Positions 28,499 to 36,813 of a stretch of 64,000 bases of DNA are shown here, in pieces (positions within the stretch are counted from its first letter, which is position 1; each line of letters opens with the position of its first letter). A model generated the notes under the pieces. The model saw nothing but the letters and a program-made list of their open reading frames with translations, was not told where the DNA came from and made no database searches. The DNA is from Sedimentimonas flavescens (GTDB taxonomy: Bacteria > Pseudomonadota > Alphaproteobacteria > Rhodobacterales > Rhodobacteraceae): NCBI RefSeq assembly GCF_019264375.1, contig NZ_JAHVAI010000001.1:1-64000 (forward strand), in the 5' to 3' direction. The translations under genes were made by a program, and so were the position numbers.

Positions 28499-29416
28499 TC
28501 AGAGCGCCTTGCGCAGCACCGGCACGCGGCTTCCTGCCGGAACTGAAACATCCCCGTGAAGCTCCAGCCGCTCGGCGGCCATCTGTTCGGCCAGCCACAG
28601 CGACAGCGCCACCGCGTCACGCGCCGAGCCCTTCGGGCCATCCACGGCATCGAGCACGATCTTCGTGGGCGCCCAGACGACCATCTGGCCATGTTTCATC
28701 GCCCAGTCGATCTCGGTCCGGGTCGCGACGACGACACAGCGCGGATCGCGCGCGGCCAGAACCCAGGCGTTCTGTTCGATCGCCAGCAGGTCGATACGGC
28801 GCTGCGTCGGGCGTTGGCCAGTCTCGGGCAGCGCCAGATCGGGCAGACCGACCGTCAGGATCACCGGCGCTCCACCCGCCTGAAGCGCGTCGAGCCGCGC
28901 ACCCAGATCCTCGGCCGCAATCGCCGCGTTCGACAGGTAGGCCACAACGGGATGCAGCGCCTCGGCACCGTGCTCGTCGCTTGTTTGCACCGGCAGGCCG
29001 ACGCGCGAGCGCACGATCTCGACGCCAAGCGCGCCGGGGCCGCGATCGAGTTTTTCGATCCGCACGAAGACGCGCATTGACTGAGGTTCGGCCAGAATAC
29101 GTTCGGCCACGCGCTCGGCCAGCGTTTCCAAAAGGTTAAGACGTTCTTCGGCCAGTTCTGAGGCAATCGCCTCGGTGATCCGGTCGTAGGACAGGATGCG
29201 GTCGACATCATCCTCAAGCGGCGTCGGCGCGGCGCGCACCTCGACCACGACGTTGAAGCGCAGACGCTGCGTGTGGCCGCGTTCCTGCTGGAACGCCCCG
29301 ATATCGGCGCTGACGATATGGTCGCGCAGGCTGATGCGGTCGCGCGGATCCGCCGTCGCCGAGGCCAGCGCCCGCTCCTCGGGATGGGCAAAGGCAAGGG
29401 AAATATCGCTGGTCAC
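28499..29416 (-). CDS. folB: Dihydroneopterin aldolase with a C-terminal extra domain
   Basis: A 305-residue protein, more than twice the usual 120. Residues about 25-145 are the FolB/FolX fold: DHIVSADIGAFQQERG, RLRFNVVVEV, a YDRIT helix, LLETLAERVAERIL and FVRIEKLDRGPGALGVEI with the catalytic lysine. Residues about 150-305 form a second domain that I do not recognise; it is not HPPK, as the HPPK GPRTLDLDLL-type motif is absent. The start is GTG 29416 with GGAG six bases upstream; the longer TTG reading lacks a site. With folP downstream it supplies the pterin branch of folate synthesis; folK is not in the window. Confidence 0.85.
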   Translation of the reverse strand: MTSDISLAFAHPEERALASATADPRDRISLRDHIVSADIGAFQQERGHTQRLRFNVVVEVRAAPTPLEDDVDRILSYDRITEAIASELAEERLNLLETLAERVAERILAEPQSMRVFVRIEKLDRGPGALGVEIVRSRVGLPVQTSDEHGAEALHPVVAYLSNAAIAAEDLGARLDALQAGGAPVILTVGLPDLALPETGQRPTQRRIDLLAIEQNAWVLAARDPRCVVVATRTEIDWAMKHGQMVVWAPTKIVLDAVDGPKGSARDAVALSLWLAEQMAAERLELHGDVSVPAGSRVPVLRKAL

Positions 29417-29504
29417 TGGGCGCTCCGTTCCGTTCGGCGGGACTATAGAAAAAGGGTGGGCCAAGGCCCACCCCGAAACGTCACGCCAGCGGCTGTTCGC
29501 GACC

Positions 29505-30182
29505 TCAGTTCGAGGCGGTCTGCAGCGGCGCGCGGTAGAAGATATGCGCCCCGATCCGCGCAGTCTTGACGAAACGCTTGGACCAGGAGGGGCGCACGGC
29601 GGGCGTGTGGAAGTAGGTCGCGCCGTCCGTCAGATCGCGGGGCGCGCCATCCAGCATCGCCCGGGCGATCTTTTCGATGGAGGCGTAGACAGCGGCGTTG
29701 CGGATCGCGTCCGACTTGCCATCACAGACCCAGCTGAACTGGCATCCCCGGCTGTTGCCCTGATGGACAACGCCGCAAACCGTCTTGGGAAACTTCGGAT
29801 CGTCTACGCGGTTAAGGATAACCTCGGCTACGGCCACCTGCCCGTCGACGCCCTCGCCGCGAGCCTCGTGGTAGACAGCCTTGGCAAGGCATTGGAATTG
29901 CTCACCCCCGGTCGCGGCGGGCTGGGTTTGCAGCCACTCCGCAGTGATCTGCGACGGCGCATCTTTGGCGCCCTTCGCACGAGGGGTCGTGGTGAGCGCG
30001 GTTATGCGACTCGCCGAGAGTGCGCCCAGACCCGAGCGCTCCTGCACCAGCATCGAAACCAGCCCCTGGGCTGGCATCCCCGAGGGATCATTCGACTGGC
30101 TTACCGTAACTTCGGCACGCAAGCCTCCGGCAAGGGCCAGGAGGACAACAGCGCCCCCCGTCCAGCTTTTCAGCACTGACAT
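29505..30182 (-). CDS. Cell-wall hydrolase, SleB family
   Basis: A 225-residue exported protein with a signal peptide (residues 1-23) and a C-terminal hydrolase-2 (SleB) domain from about residue 95. The catalytic glutamate is in AKAVYHEARGEG near 103-109, followed by QVAVAEVILNRV and the cysteine-containing VCGVVHQG and CQFSWVCDG segments usual for the family, ending with the YFHTPAVRPSW motif. Such enzymes cleave peptidoglycan; spore germination members gave the family its name, but here it is a vegetative wall enzyme. Mid-region residues 25-90 are low in structure. Confidence 0.88.
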   Translation of the reverse strand: MSVLKSWTGGAVVLLALAGGLRAEVTVSQSNDPSGMPAQGLVSMLVQERSGLGALSASRITALTTTPRAKGAKDAPSQITAEWLQTQPAATGGEQFQCLAKAVYHEARGEGVDGQVAVAEVILNRVDDPKFPKTVCGVVHQGNSRGCQFSWVCDGKSDAIRNAAVYASIEKIARAMLDGAPRDLTDGATYFHTPAVRPSWSKRFVKTARIGAHIFYRAPLQTASN

Positions 30183-30407
30183 GTTTATCTTCCGATAAGG
30201 ACAATCGCCCCGGCCGAAGCCGCGACGGGCACGCGTTAGCCCTTACGGGTAGAGATGTCTACCCGTTGATTAGAAAATAATCGGCCAGCGCCACAAAAGT
30301 GGCGGATTCTTGCCTATAGGGGGAGGTGATTCGCTTTCACGAACCATGTCCAACAGATACCCACAAGATTTTGTGAACGCCAGTGGTTTTGGAGGGTTTT
30401 TCTACAA

Positions 30408-32951
30408 TCAGAAACCGTCTCTGCTCTTCGGTGCGAGCAGCGCGAAATGCGCCGCCGCCAGCCGGGCCACCGGCACCCGGAAGGGCGAGCAGGACACATA
30501 GTCGAAGCCCGCCGCCCGGCAGAAGGCGATCGATTCAGGGTTGCCGCCATGCTCGCCACAGACCGAGATGGTGATCTCCGGACTGGAGGAGCGGCCGCGC
30601 CCTGCCCCGATAAGCAACAACTCCCCCACACCCTCGACGTCGAGAATGTGGAACGGATCCTCGGCATAGACGCCCTGATTGACATAGGTGGACATGAAGC
30701 GCCCCGCGTCATCGCGCGAGAGGCCATAGGTCATCTGCGTCAGGTCGTTGGTGCCGAAAGAGAGGAAATGGGCGTGCTCGGCGATCTCACCGGCGCGCAG
30801 GGCGGCGCGCGGCGTTTCCACCATGACGCCAAGGCGATAGGTGAACTCAGCCTTCATCTCCATCTTGACGGCAGAGGCGACCGCATCGATCCGGGCCTTG
30901 ACGATCTCGACCTCGCGCGCGGCGGAAACCAGCGGGATCATCACCTCGGGCACAACCGGGGCACCCCGGCGACTGGCTTCGACCGTTGCCTCGAAGATCG
31001 CGCGGGCCTGCATGTCGTAGATCTCGGGAACAGTCACACCCAGGCGAACGCCGCGCATCCCCAGCATTGGGTTGAACTCGCTCAGCGCTTCCACGCGGCG
31101 GGTCACTTCGGAGAGCGGGCGATCCAGCGCCTCGGCCAATTCGCGCATCCCCTCGCGGTCATGCGGCAGGAACTCATGCAGCGGCGGGTCGAACAGACGA
31201 ATGCAGACCGGCAGGCCAGCCATGATATCGAACAGAGCCGTGAAATCCGCGCGCTGCATGGGCAACAACCGCTCCAAGGCCACACGCCGGTCATTGGCGG
31301 TATCCGCAAAGATCATCTCGCGCATCACCGTCAGACGGTCTTCGTCGAAGAACATATGCTCGGTCCGCGCAAGGCCGATCCCTTCGGCCTCGAACATGCG
31401 GGCGGTGCGGGCATCGTCAGGCGTATCGGCATTGGCGCGCACACCGATATCGCGCACGTTGTCGGCCCAGTGCAGCAGGGTGCGGAACCCGTCGTCCAGC
31501 GCGGGCTCAAGCATCTCGGCTGCGCCAACCAGAACCTCGCCGTTGGTGCCGTCGATGGTGATCACCTCTCCCTCGCGGAAGATGCGCCCGGCAGGGCCAC
31601 GGAAGACACGTTCGCGCGGGTTGATCTGAATATCGGCACAGCCAACGATACAGGGTAGCCCGAGGCCACGCGCGATCACCGCCGCGTGCGAGGTCATACC
31701 CCCGCGCTCGGTCAGCACCGCGACCGAGGCGTGCATCCCGCGGATGTCTTCAGGCACGGTCTCGCGACGCACGAGGATACAGGGCTCGTCCCGCGCAGCC
31801 GAAGCCTGCGCGGCAGCGGCGGTAAACACGATCTTGCCGGTCGCGGCACCCGGAGAGGCACCAATCCCGCGCGCGATCCGGTCGCGCGGGGCGCGCGGAT
31901 CGACCTGATAGTGCAGCAGTTCCGACAGCGCCCGCGGCTCGACGCGCAGCAGCGCATCCTCGCGCGAGATCACACCATCTTCGGCCAGCGCCACCGCGAT
32001 CTTGACCGCCGCGCGCGAGGAGCGTTGCACCCGCACAGCGTCAATGATCGAGACCGCGCCGCCCTCGACCGCGAATTCCAGCTGCATCTCCTCGCGCAGA
32101 CGCTCGCGGCAGGCATTGCCGTATCGCTTGAGATCCTCGAACACCTCGGGCGAGGCTTCCTCCAGCGAGGCCCCGCGCGGGTCGCGGGTCAGATAAAGCG
32201 TCTCGACAGCGGCCTTGCGGCCCTGGCTCTGGCCCCTGAAGCGGCCGGTGATGCGCGGCCCGCCGGTGACGGAATCCACGAATTGCATGGTCCCCGAGCC
32301 TGACAGCCCCGGACCGATCCCAAGCGCCATCTCCTGCACGACCAGCCCCAGAACGGCATCGACCGGCGCGCCCTTGGCCTGGCGCAGAAGCCGCGCGGTG
32401 GTGCCCTCCCAGGCGCGGGCCATCGAGCGCAGCACCTCGCCCATCTGGCGCGCGGGATCTTGCGGGAAAGGCTCGTCCATCTCGGCCTCATAGGCCGCCA
32501 GCGCCCGCGACAACGCGTCCGGACCCGGATCATCGTGGAACATGTCGGGATCGAGTCGCGCCACGTGGGTCGCGTAATTCTGCACGAAGCGCAGATAGAG
32601 CGCATCGGCCGCCTCGCGCCCATGGCTCTCGATCAGGTCCTTCTGCACAAGGTCGTTCATCCCGACGTTCAGCACCGTCCCCGGCCCGCCCCATTCGGGG
32701 TTCTCGGGGCTGGAGCGCACCGAAACCAGGAAATTCGGCCCGAAGGACGCGGCAATGGCTCGGGTGTCGGGCATCTGCCCCGAGGCGATGGCGCGCACGG
32801 TTTCGCAAGGAAGCGCAATGGTGCGCGGCACCGGCAGATCAAGCCGGATCAGGCGCTGAAGGCACTTTGCGCGCCAGCCGTGGCGCGCAACCATAACGTC
32901 CGCACCCGGCGAAAGCTCGACAAAGTCTTCAAGTTCTTCATGTTTCTGCAT
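30408..32951 (-). CDS. ppdK: Pyruvate, phosphate dikinase with altered N-terminal ATP motif
   Basis: An 847-residue enzyme, slightly shorter than the usual 870-890, that interconverts pyruvate and phosphoenolpyruvate. The phosphohistidine domain has ERGGMTSHAAVIARG with His422 and the regulatory Thr420. The PEP/pyruvate barrel has IRLFDPPLHEFLPH near 600, SFGTNDLTQMTYGLSRDD near 740 and the catalytic Cys798 in SVCGEHGGNPES. In the ATP-grasp domain the usual GGKG near the N-terminus reads ARHG and the SMPGMMDT segment reads WGGPG, so the ATP-binding half is divergent; SVRS and TVLNVGMND are kept. It follows glyS, as in relatives. Possibly the enzyme has altered nucleotide use; function is otherwise clear. 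Confidence 0.88.
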   Translation of the reverse strand: MQKHEELEDFVELSPGADVMVARHGWRAKCLQRLIRLDLPVPRTIALPCETVRAIASGQMPDTRAIAASFGPNFLVSVRSSPENPEWGGPGTVLNVGMNDLVQKDLIESHGREAADALYLRFVQNYATHVARLDPDMFHDDPGPDALSRALAAYEAEMDEPFPQDPARQMGEVLRSMARAWEGTTARLLRQAKGAPVDAVLGLVVQEMALGIGPGLSGSGTMQFVDSVTGGPRITGRFRGQSQGRKAAVETLYLTRDPRGASLEEASPEVFEDLKRYGNACRERLREEMQLEFAVEGGAVSIIDAVRVQRSSRAAVKIAVALAEDGVISREDALLRVEPRALSELLHYQVDPRAPRDRIARGIGASPGAATGKIVFTAAAAQASAARDEPCILVRRETVPEDIRGMHASVAVLTERGGMTSHAAVIARGLGLPCIVGCADIQINPRERVFRGPAGRIFREGEVITIDGTNGEVLVGAAEMLEPALDDGFRTLLHWADNVRDIGVRANADTPDDARTARMFEAEGIGLARTEHMFFDEDRLTVMREMIFADTANDRRVALERLLPMQRADFTALFDIMAGLPVCIRLFDPPLHEFLPHDREGMRELAEALDRPLSEVTRRVEALSEFNPMLGMRGVRLGVTVPEIYDMQARAIFEATVEASRRGAPVVPEVMIPLVSAAREVEIVKARIDAVASAVKMEMKAEFTYRLGVMVETPRAALRAGEIAEHAHFLSFGTNDLTQMTYGLSRDDAGRFMSTYVNQGVYAEDPFHILDVEGVGELLLIGAGRGRSSSPEITISVCGEHGGNPESIAFCRAAGFDYVSCSPFRVPVARLAAAHFALLAPKSRDGF

Positions 32952-33034
32952 TGCAGCGCGCCCCTAAACCCCGTGCAGAATAGGCGGAAATCCGCCCCAC
33001 GCAAGTGCGACAATCGGATGACGGGCAAAGGCGG

Positions 33035-33070
33035 CGTTCCGGCCGTTGCCGTAAGGGCACGGCCGGAACG
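33035..33070 (-). terminator. Hairpin after glyS
   Basis: A 12-pair stem (33035-33046 with 33059-33070) directly behind the glyS stop, followed on the minus strand by CCGCCTTTGCC. The T-run is poor, so it may only weaken read-through into ppdK. Confidence 0.5.
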
Positions 33071-33076
33071 AAAGGC

Positions 33077-35224
33077 TCAACCCTCGATACGGGTCAGATC
33101 GGCCACGCTCAGGCAAATCTGCCGGATGCGCGAGAGCAGATTGAGCCGGTTGCGGCGCACGATCTCATTGTCCGAGTTGATCTGAACGGCTTCGAAAAAC
33201 GCGTCGATCGGGGCGCGCAGGGCGGCCATGGCGCCCATGGCGGCGCCGAATTCCTCGGCCTGCATCGCGGGGCCAATGGCGGCCTCGGCGGCGTCGAGCG
33301 CGGCGAACAGCGCGCGTTCCTCATCGCTTTCGGCGAATTTGGCGTCGGCACCAAAGCTGTATTCAACCCCGTCCTTGGCCTCGGCCTGAGACAGGATGTT
33401 ATTGGCGCGCTTGAAGCCCTGGATCAGGTTGCCGCCATCTTCGGTCTTGAGGAAGGCCGAAAGCGCCTCGGCCCGCTTGACGACCAGCGTCAGGTCATCC
33501 GAGCCGGGCATCGCCAGCACCGCGTCGATCACGTCGTGACGAATGCCCTCGTCGCGCAGGTGGACCTTGAGACGGTCGTGGAAGAACGAGAGGAGGTCTA
33601 GCGCCCTCACGTCCAGCTTCCTCCCGGAAGCATCCGGCACGAGAAGTGTGTATGTCCCGCCCAAACCACCGGCGGCTTCATTTCGAGATCCGTCGACGGA
33701 CACAAAATGCTCTGAAAGCAGCGGCCCGAGGTTCGCTCTGAACTGCTGGCTGAGCACCAGCCGGATCACCCCAAGCGCTGCGCGGCGCAGGGCGAAGGGG
33801 TCTTTCGAGCCCGTGGGCTTCTCGTCGATGGCCCAGAAGCCAGTCAGCGTGTCGATCTTGTCGGCCAGCGCCACGGCCACGGTCACCGGCTCGCTCGGGA
33901 CTTCATCCGAGGGGCCAAGCGGCGAATAGTGGCCCTTGCAGGCTACGGCGACGGCCTCGGGCAGTCCCGCCGCGCGGGCGTAATAGCTGCCCATAAGCCC
34001 CTGAAGTTCCGGGAATTCCCCCACCATGGCCGAGCGCAGGTCGGCCTTGGCCACCCGCGCCGCCTCGGCCGCGAGATCGGGTGAGGCGCCAACCAGCGGC
34101 GCGATCTCGCGCGCCAGCGCCTCGATGCGTTCGATCCGCGCGGCCTGGCTGCCCAGTTTGTTGTGGAAGGTCACGTTGGCCAGGCCCGCGCCCATGCCCT
34201 CCAGCCCCTCGGTCTTGACGATGCGCAGATCGTGTTCCCAGAAGAACTTGGCATCCGACAGACGCGCCGAGAGCACCTTGAGGTTGCCCTTGAGGATCGT
34301 CGCGCCATGATCGGCGGTTTCGCGGTTGGCGACGGTGACGAAGCCCTCGATCCGGCCGGTCTTGGGGTTCTTCACCGAGAAGAATTTCTGATGTTCCTTC
34401 ATCGAGGTTTGCAGCACCTCGGGCGGCAGCGCCAGGAACTCATCGGCAATGTCGCCCAACAGTGCGACGGGCCACTCGACCAGCCCGGCAACCTCGGCCA
34501 GCAGGCCGGCATCCTCGACCAGCTCAAGCCCGCGCGCGAAGGCCAGCGTCTTGGCCTCGTGCCAGATCATCTCTTCGCGCTCGGCGCTGTCGAGGACGAC
34601 CTTGGCGGCTTTCAGCTTGGCGGCGTAATCGTCAAAGCTCGACACCGCGAAGCGGCCCGGCGCCATGAAGCGGTGCCCTTCGGTGGTGTTGCCCGACACG
34701 ATGCCGTCCACGTCGAGCGGCACAACCTCGGCCCCGGCCTCGCTCGTCAGGATGCACAGGATCGAGTGCAGCGGGCGCACCCAGCGCAGGCTGCCCGCGC
34801 CCCAGCGCATCGACTTCGGCCAGGGGAAGTTGCGGATCGTCTTTTCCAGCACCTCGGCCACGATCTCGGGCGCGGCGCGGCCGGGCTTTTCGACCACGGC
34901 GAAATAGACCTGCCCCTTCTTGTCGTCGCGCACTTCAAGCTGTTCAAGCGTCAGCCCGGTCGAGCGCATGAAGCCCTCGATGGCCTTTTCCGGCGCGCTG
35001 GTCGCGGGGCCCTTGCGTTCCTCGCGCAGGGTGGGGCTTTCGAGGCTGAGCCCCTCGATCGCCAGACACAGACGGCGCGGGGTCGAGAGCGCCTCGGCAT
35101 GGGCGTAATGCAGCCCGGCCTCGACCAGCCCGTCGGTGACCAGCTTCTTCAGGTCCTCGCGGGCCTTTTTCTGCATCCGGGCGGGGATTTCCTCGGAGAA
35201 GAGTTCAATTAGAAGATCAGCCAT
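33077..35224 (-). CDS. glyS: Glycyl-tRNA synthetase beta subunit
   Basis: A 715-residue subunit of the tetrameric bacterial glycyl-tRNA synthetase, which binds tRNA and the anticodon. It opens LLIELFSEEIPARMQKKARE, has SMRWGAGSLRWVRPLHSIL near residue 140, VEWPVALLGDIADEFLALP near 268 with the family motif SMKEHQKFFSV, and a C-terminal DALR-type anticodon domain (about 590-700). Length is standard. One base separates it from the stop of the small gene at 35226, and ppdK follows downstream. Confidence 0.96.
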   Translation of the reverse strand: MADLLIELFSEEIPARMQKKAREDLKKLVTDGLVEAGLHYAHAEALSTPRRLCLAIEGLSLESPTLREERKGPATSAPEKAIEGFMRSTGLTLEQLEVRDDKKGQVYFAVVEKPGRAAPEIVAEVLEKTIRNFPWPKSMRWGAGSLRWVRPLHSILCILTSEAGAEVVPLDVDGIVSGNTTEGHRFMAPGRFAVSSFDDYAAKLKAAKVVLDSAEREEMIWHEAKTLAFARGLELVEDAGLLAEVAGLVEWPVALLGDIADEFLALPPEVLQTSMKEHQKFFSVKNPKTGRIEGFVTVANRETADHGATILKGNLKVLSARLSDAKFFWEHDLRIVKTEGLEGMGAGLANVTFHNKLGSQAARIERIEALAREIAPLVGASPDLAAEAARVAKADLRSAMVGEFPELQGLMGSYYARAAGLPEAVAVACKGHYSPLGPSDEVPSEPVTVAVALADKIDTLTGFWAIDEKPTGSKDPFALRRAALGVIRLVLSQQFRANLGPLLSEHFVSVDGSRNEAAGGLGGTYTLLVPDASGRKLDVRALDLLSFFHDRLKVHLRDEGIRHDVIDAVLAMPGSDDLTLVVKRAEALSAFLKTEDGGNLIQGFKRANNILSQAEAKDGVEYSFGADAKFAESDEERALFAALDAAEAAIGPAMQAEEFGAAMGAMAALRAPIDAFFEAVQINSDNEIVRRNRLNLLSRIRQICLSVADLTRIEG

Positions 35225-35225
35225 G

Positions 35226-35702
35226 TCACTTCTCCGCTTCGTCGTTCAGCTGATGCCAGGCATAGGCGCGGCCATCGGGATAGATTGCAACGACCCGGTC
35301 AACGCCGGGCTTGATGTCATGCTCAGAGAGGAAGGCGACCGCGGCGCCCGCCTCAAGATCGGCACCGATGCGCGCGGCATCGAAGCAGCCGAACCAGCCG
35401 GGCGCGTTGAGCGGCGTGGCCGCCTCATAGACCTCGAAGGTCTCGGTCAGCAGCGCCAGCGACAGCGGCGTGCGGAAGCAGCTGCGAAACCGCAGAGGCG
35501 AGCTGTCCGCGTCGATGCCCTCAAAACCTTCGGCCAGGATCGGCTCGGGCTGGCCGGTCACGACCGAAGTCAGCCGGATCTCGGCTGCGGGCGCGGTGGC
35601 CTCCAGCTTGTCGTAAAAGCCGTAAACCTGGAGATACCAGACCGCAGCCCCCGTGATCAGCGCACTCAGCACGATCGCACCCCCGACCAGCTTGCCATTC
35701 AC
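35226..35702 (-). CDS. Small anchored protein between glyQ and glyS (DUF6446-like)
   Basis: A 158-residue protein with one N-terminal membrane segment (about residues 5-25) and a periplasmic domain. The domain contains the run [19 protein letters not shown] near residue 75 and a second cysteine in [10 protein letters not shown] near 105, then a [13 protein letters not shown] end. I believe this is the family DUF6446, seen in Rhodobacteraceae between glyQ and glyS; the name is from memory and the function is unknown. It overlaps glyQ by four bases, so it is translationally coupled to the synthetase genes. Confidence 0.65.
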   Translation of the reverse strand: MNGKLVGGAIVLSALITGAAVWYLQVYGFYDKLEATAPAAEIRLTSVVTGQPEPILAEGFEGIDADSSPLRFRSCFRTPLSLALLTETFEVYEAATPLNAPGWFGCFDAARIGADLEAGAAVAFLSEHDIKPGVDRVVAIYPDGRAYAWHQLNDEAEK

Positions 35703-36637
35703 GCCGTCACCTCGGCGGTCCAGCCGCCGGCCTCGGTCTGCACGAAGGCATCAGCGCATTTCTTGGCCAGCGCGCGCACGCGGCCGATATAGGCCTGCCG
35801 CTCGGTGACCGAGATCACACCGCGCGCGTCGAGCAGGTTGAAGAGGTGGCTGGCCTTGATGCACTGGTCATAGGCCGGGTGCGCCATGACGATGCGCTTG
35901 CCCGAGTTCGGATCGGCGGCCTCGAAGGCCAGCAGGTGCTCGCACTCGGCCTCGGCATCCTCGAAATGGCGCAGCAGCATCTCGGTCGTGGCGCCGTCGA
36001 AATTGTGGCGGCTGTATTCTTCCTCGGTCTGGCGGAAGATGTCGCCATAGCGCAGCGGGATCGGCGCTTCGGGCGCATTGAAAGGCATGTCCATGACGTG
36101 ATCGATGCCCAGAACATACATGGCAAGGCGCTCAAGCCCGTAGGTCAGCTCGCCCGAGACCGGCTTGCAGTCATGGCCGCCGACCTGCTGGAAATAGGTG
36201 AACTGCGACACTTCCATGCCGTCGCACCAGACCTCCCAGCCCAGACCCCAGGCGCCAAGGGTCGGAGATTCCCAGTCATCCTCGACAAAGCGGATATCGT
36301 GCAGATCAAGGTCGATGCCGATGGCTTCGAGCGAGCCCAGATACAGTTCCTGCAGGTTCGGCGGGCTCGGTTTGATCAGCACCTGGTATTGATAATAGTG
36401 CTGCAGGCGGTTCGGGTTCTCGCCATAGCGCCCGTCGGTCGGGCGGCGCGAGGGCTGAACATAGGCCGCAGCCCAGGGGCGCGAGCCAAGCGCGCGCAGC
36501 GTGGTGGCCGGGTGGAACGTGCCCGCGCCCACTTCCATGTCATAAGGCTGCAAGACCGCGCAGCCTTTCGACGCCCAATAGTTCATAAGGCGCAGGATAA
36601 TTTCCTGGAACGAACGGGGGGCTGCGGGTTTCGTCAT
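35699..36637 (-). CDS. glyQ: Glycyl-tRNA synthetase alpha subunit
   Basis: A 312-residue class II synthetase catalytic subunit that activates glycine. It shows [20 protein letters not shown] at the N-terminus, [17 protein letters not shown] near residue 36, [20 protein letters not shown] near 60, [10 protein letters not shown] near 83 and the [12 protein letters not shown] motif 3 region near 186. All family landmarks are in order. It leads the glyQ-small gene-glyS unit on the minus strand. Confidence 0.96.
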   Translation of the reverse strand: MTKPAAPRSFQEIILRLMNYWASKGCAVLQPYDMEVGAGTFHPATTLRALGSRPWAAAYVQPSRRPTDGRYGENPNRLQHYYQYQVLIKPSPPNLQELYLGSLEAIGIDLDLHDIRFVEDDWESPTLGAWGLGWEVWCDGMEVSQFTYFQQVGGHDCKPVSGELTYGLERLAMYVLGIDHVMDMPFNAPEAPIPLRYGDIFRQTEEEYSRHNFDGATTEMLLRHFEDAEAECEHLLAFEAADPNSGKRIVMAHPAYDQCIKASHLFNLLDARGVISVTERQAYIGRVRALAKKCADAFVQTEAGGWTAEVTA

Positions 36638-36813
36638 GGCTCACCTTTTGCTGAAAGCGCCCTCTCTCTAGGCAAGGGGCGCGCGGGGGTCAACGGGGGC
36701 AAGGGGGCGCGTGGCCACACTGCGGGCAAAAAGCTTCGCTTTGGGGGTGACGCGGGCGCAAGAGTTGCTAACTTGCCCGCATAAAGGCGAAGGCCAGAAA
36801 GAGGTTTTGAGGC

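Noticed and set aside
28499-29416. C-terminal part of FolB as an HPPK (FolK) domain
   Set aside because: The HPPK landmarks (GSNLG-like start and the D-L-D-L motif) are missing; the domain remains unassigned.
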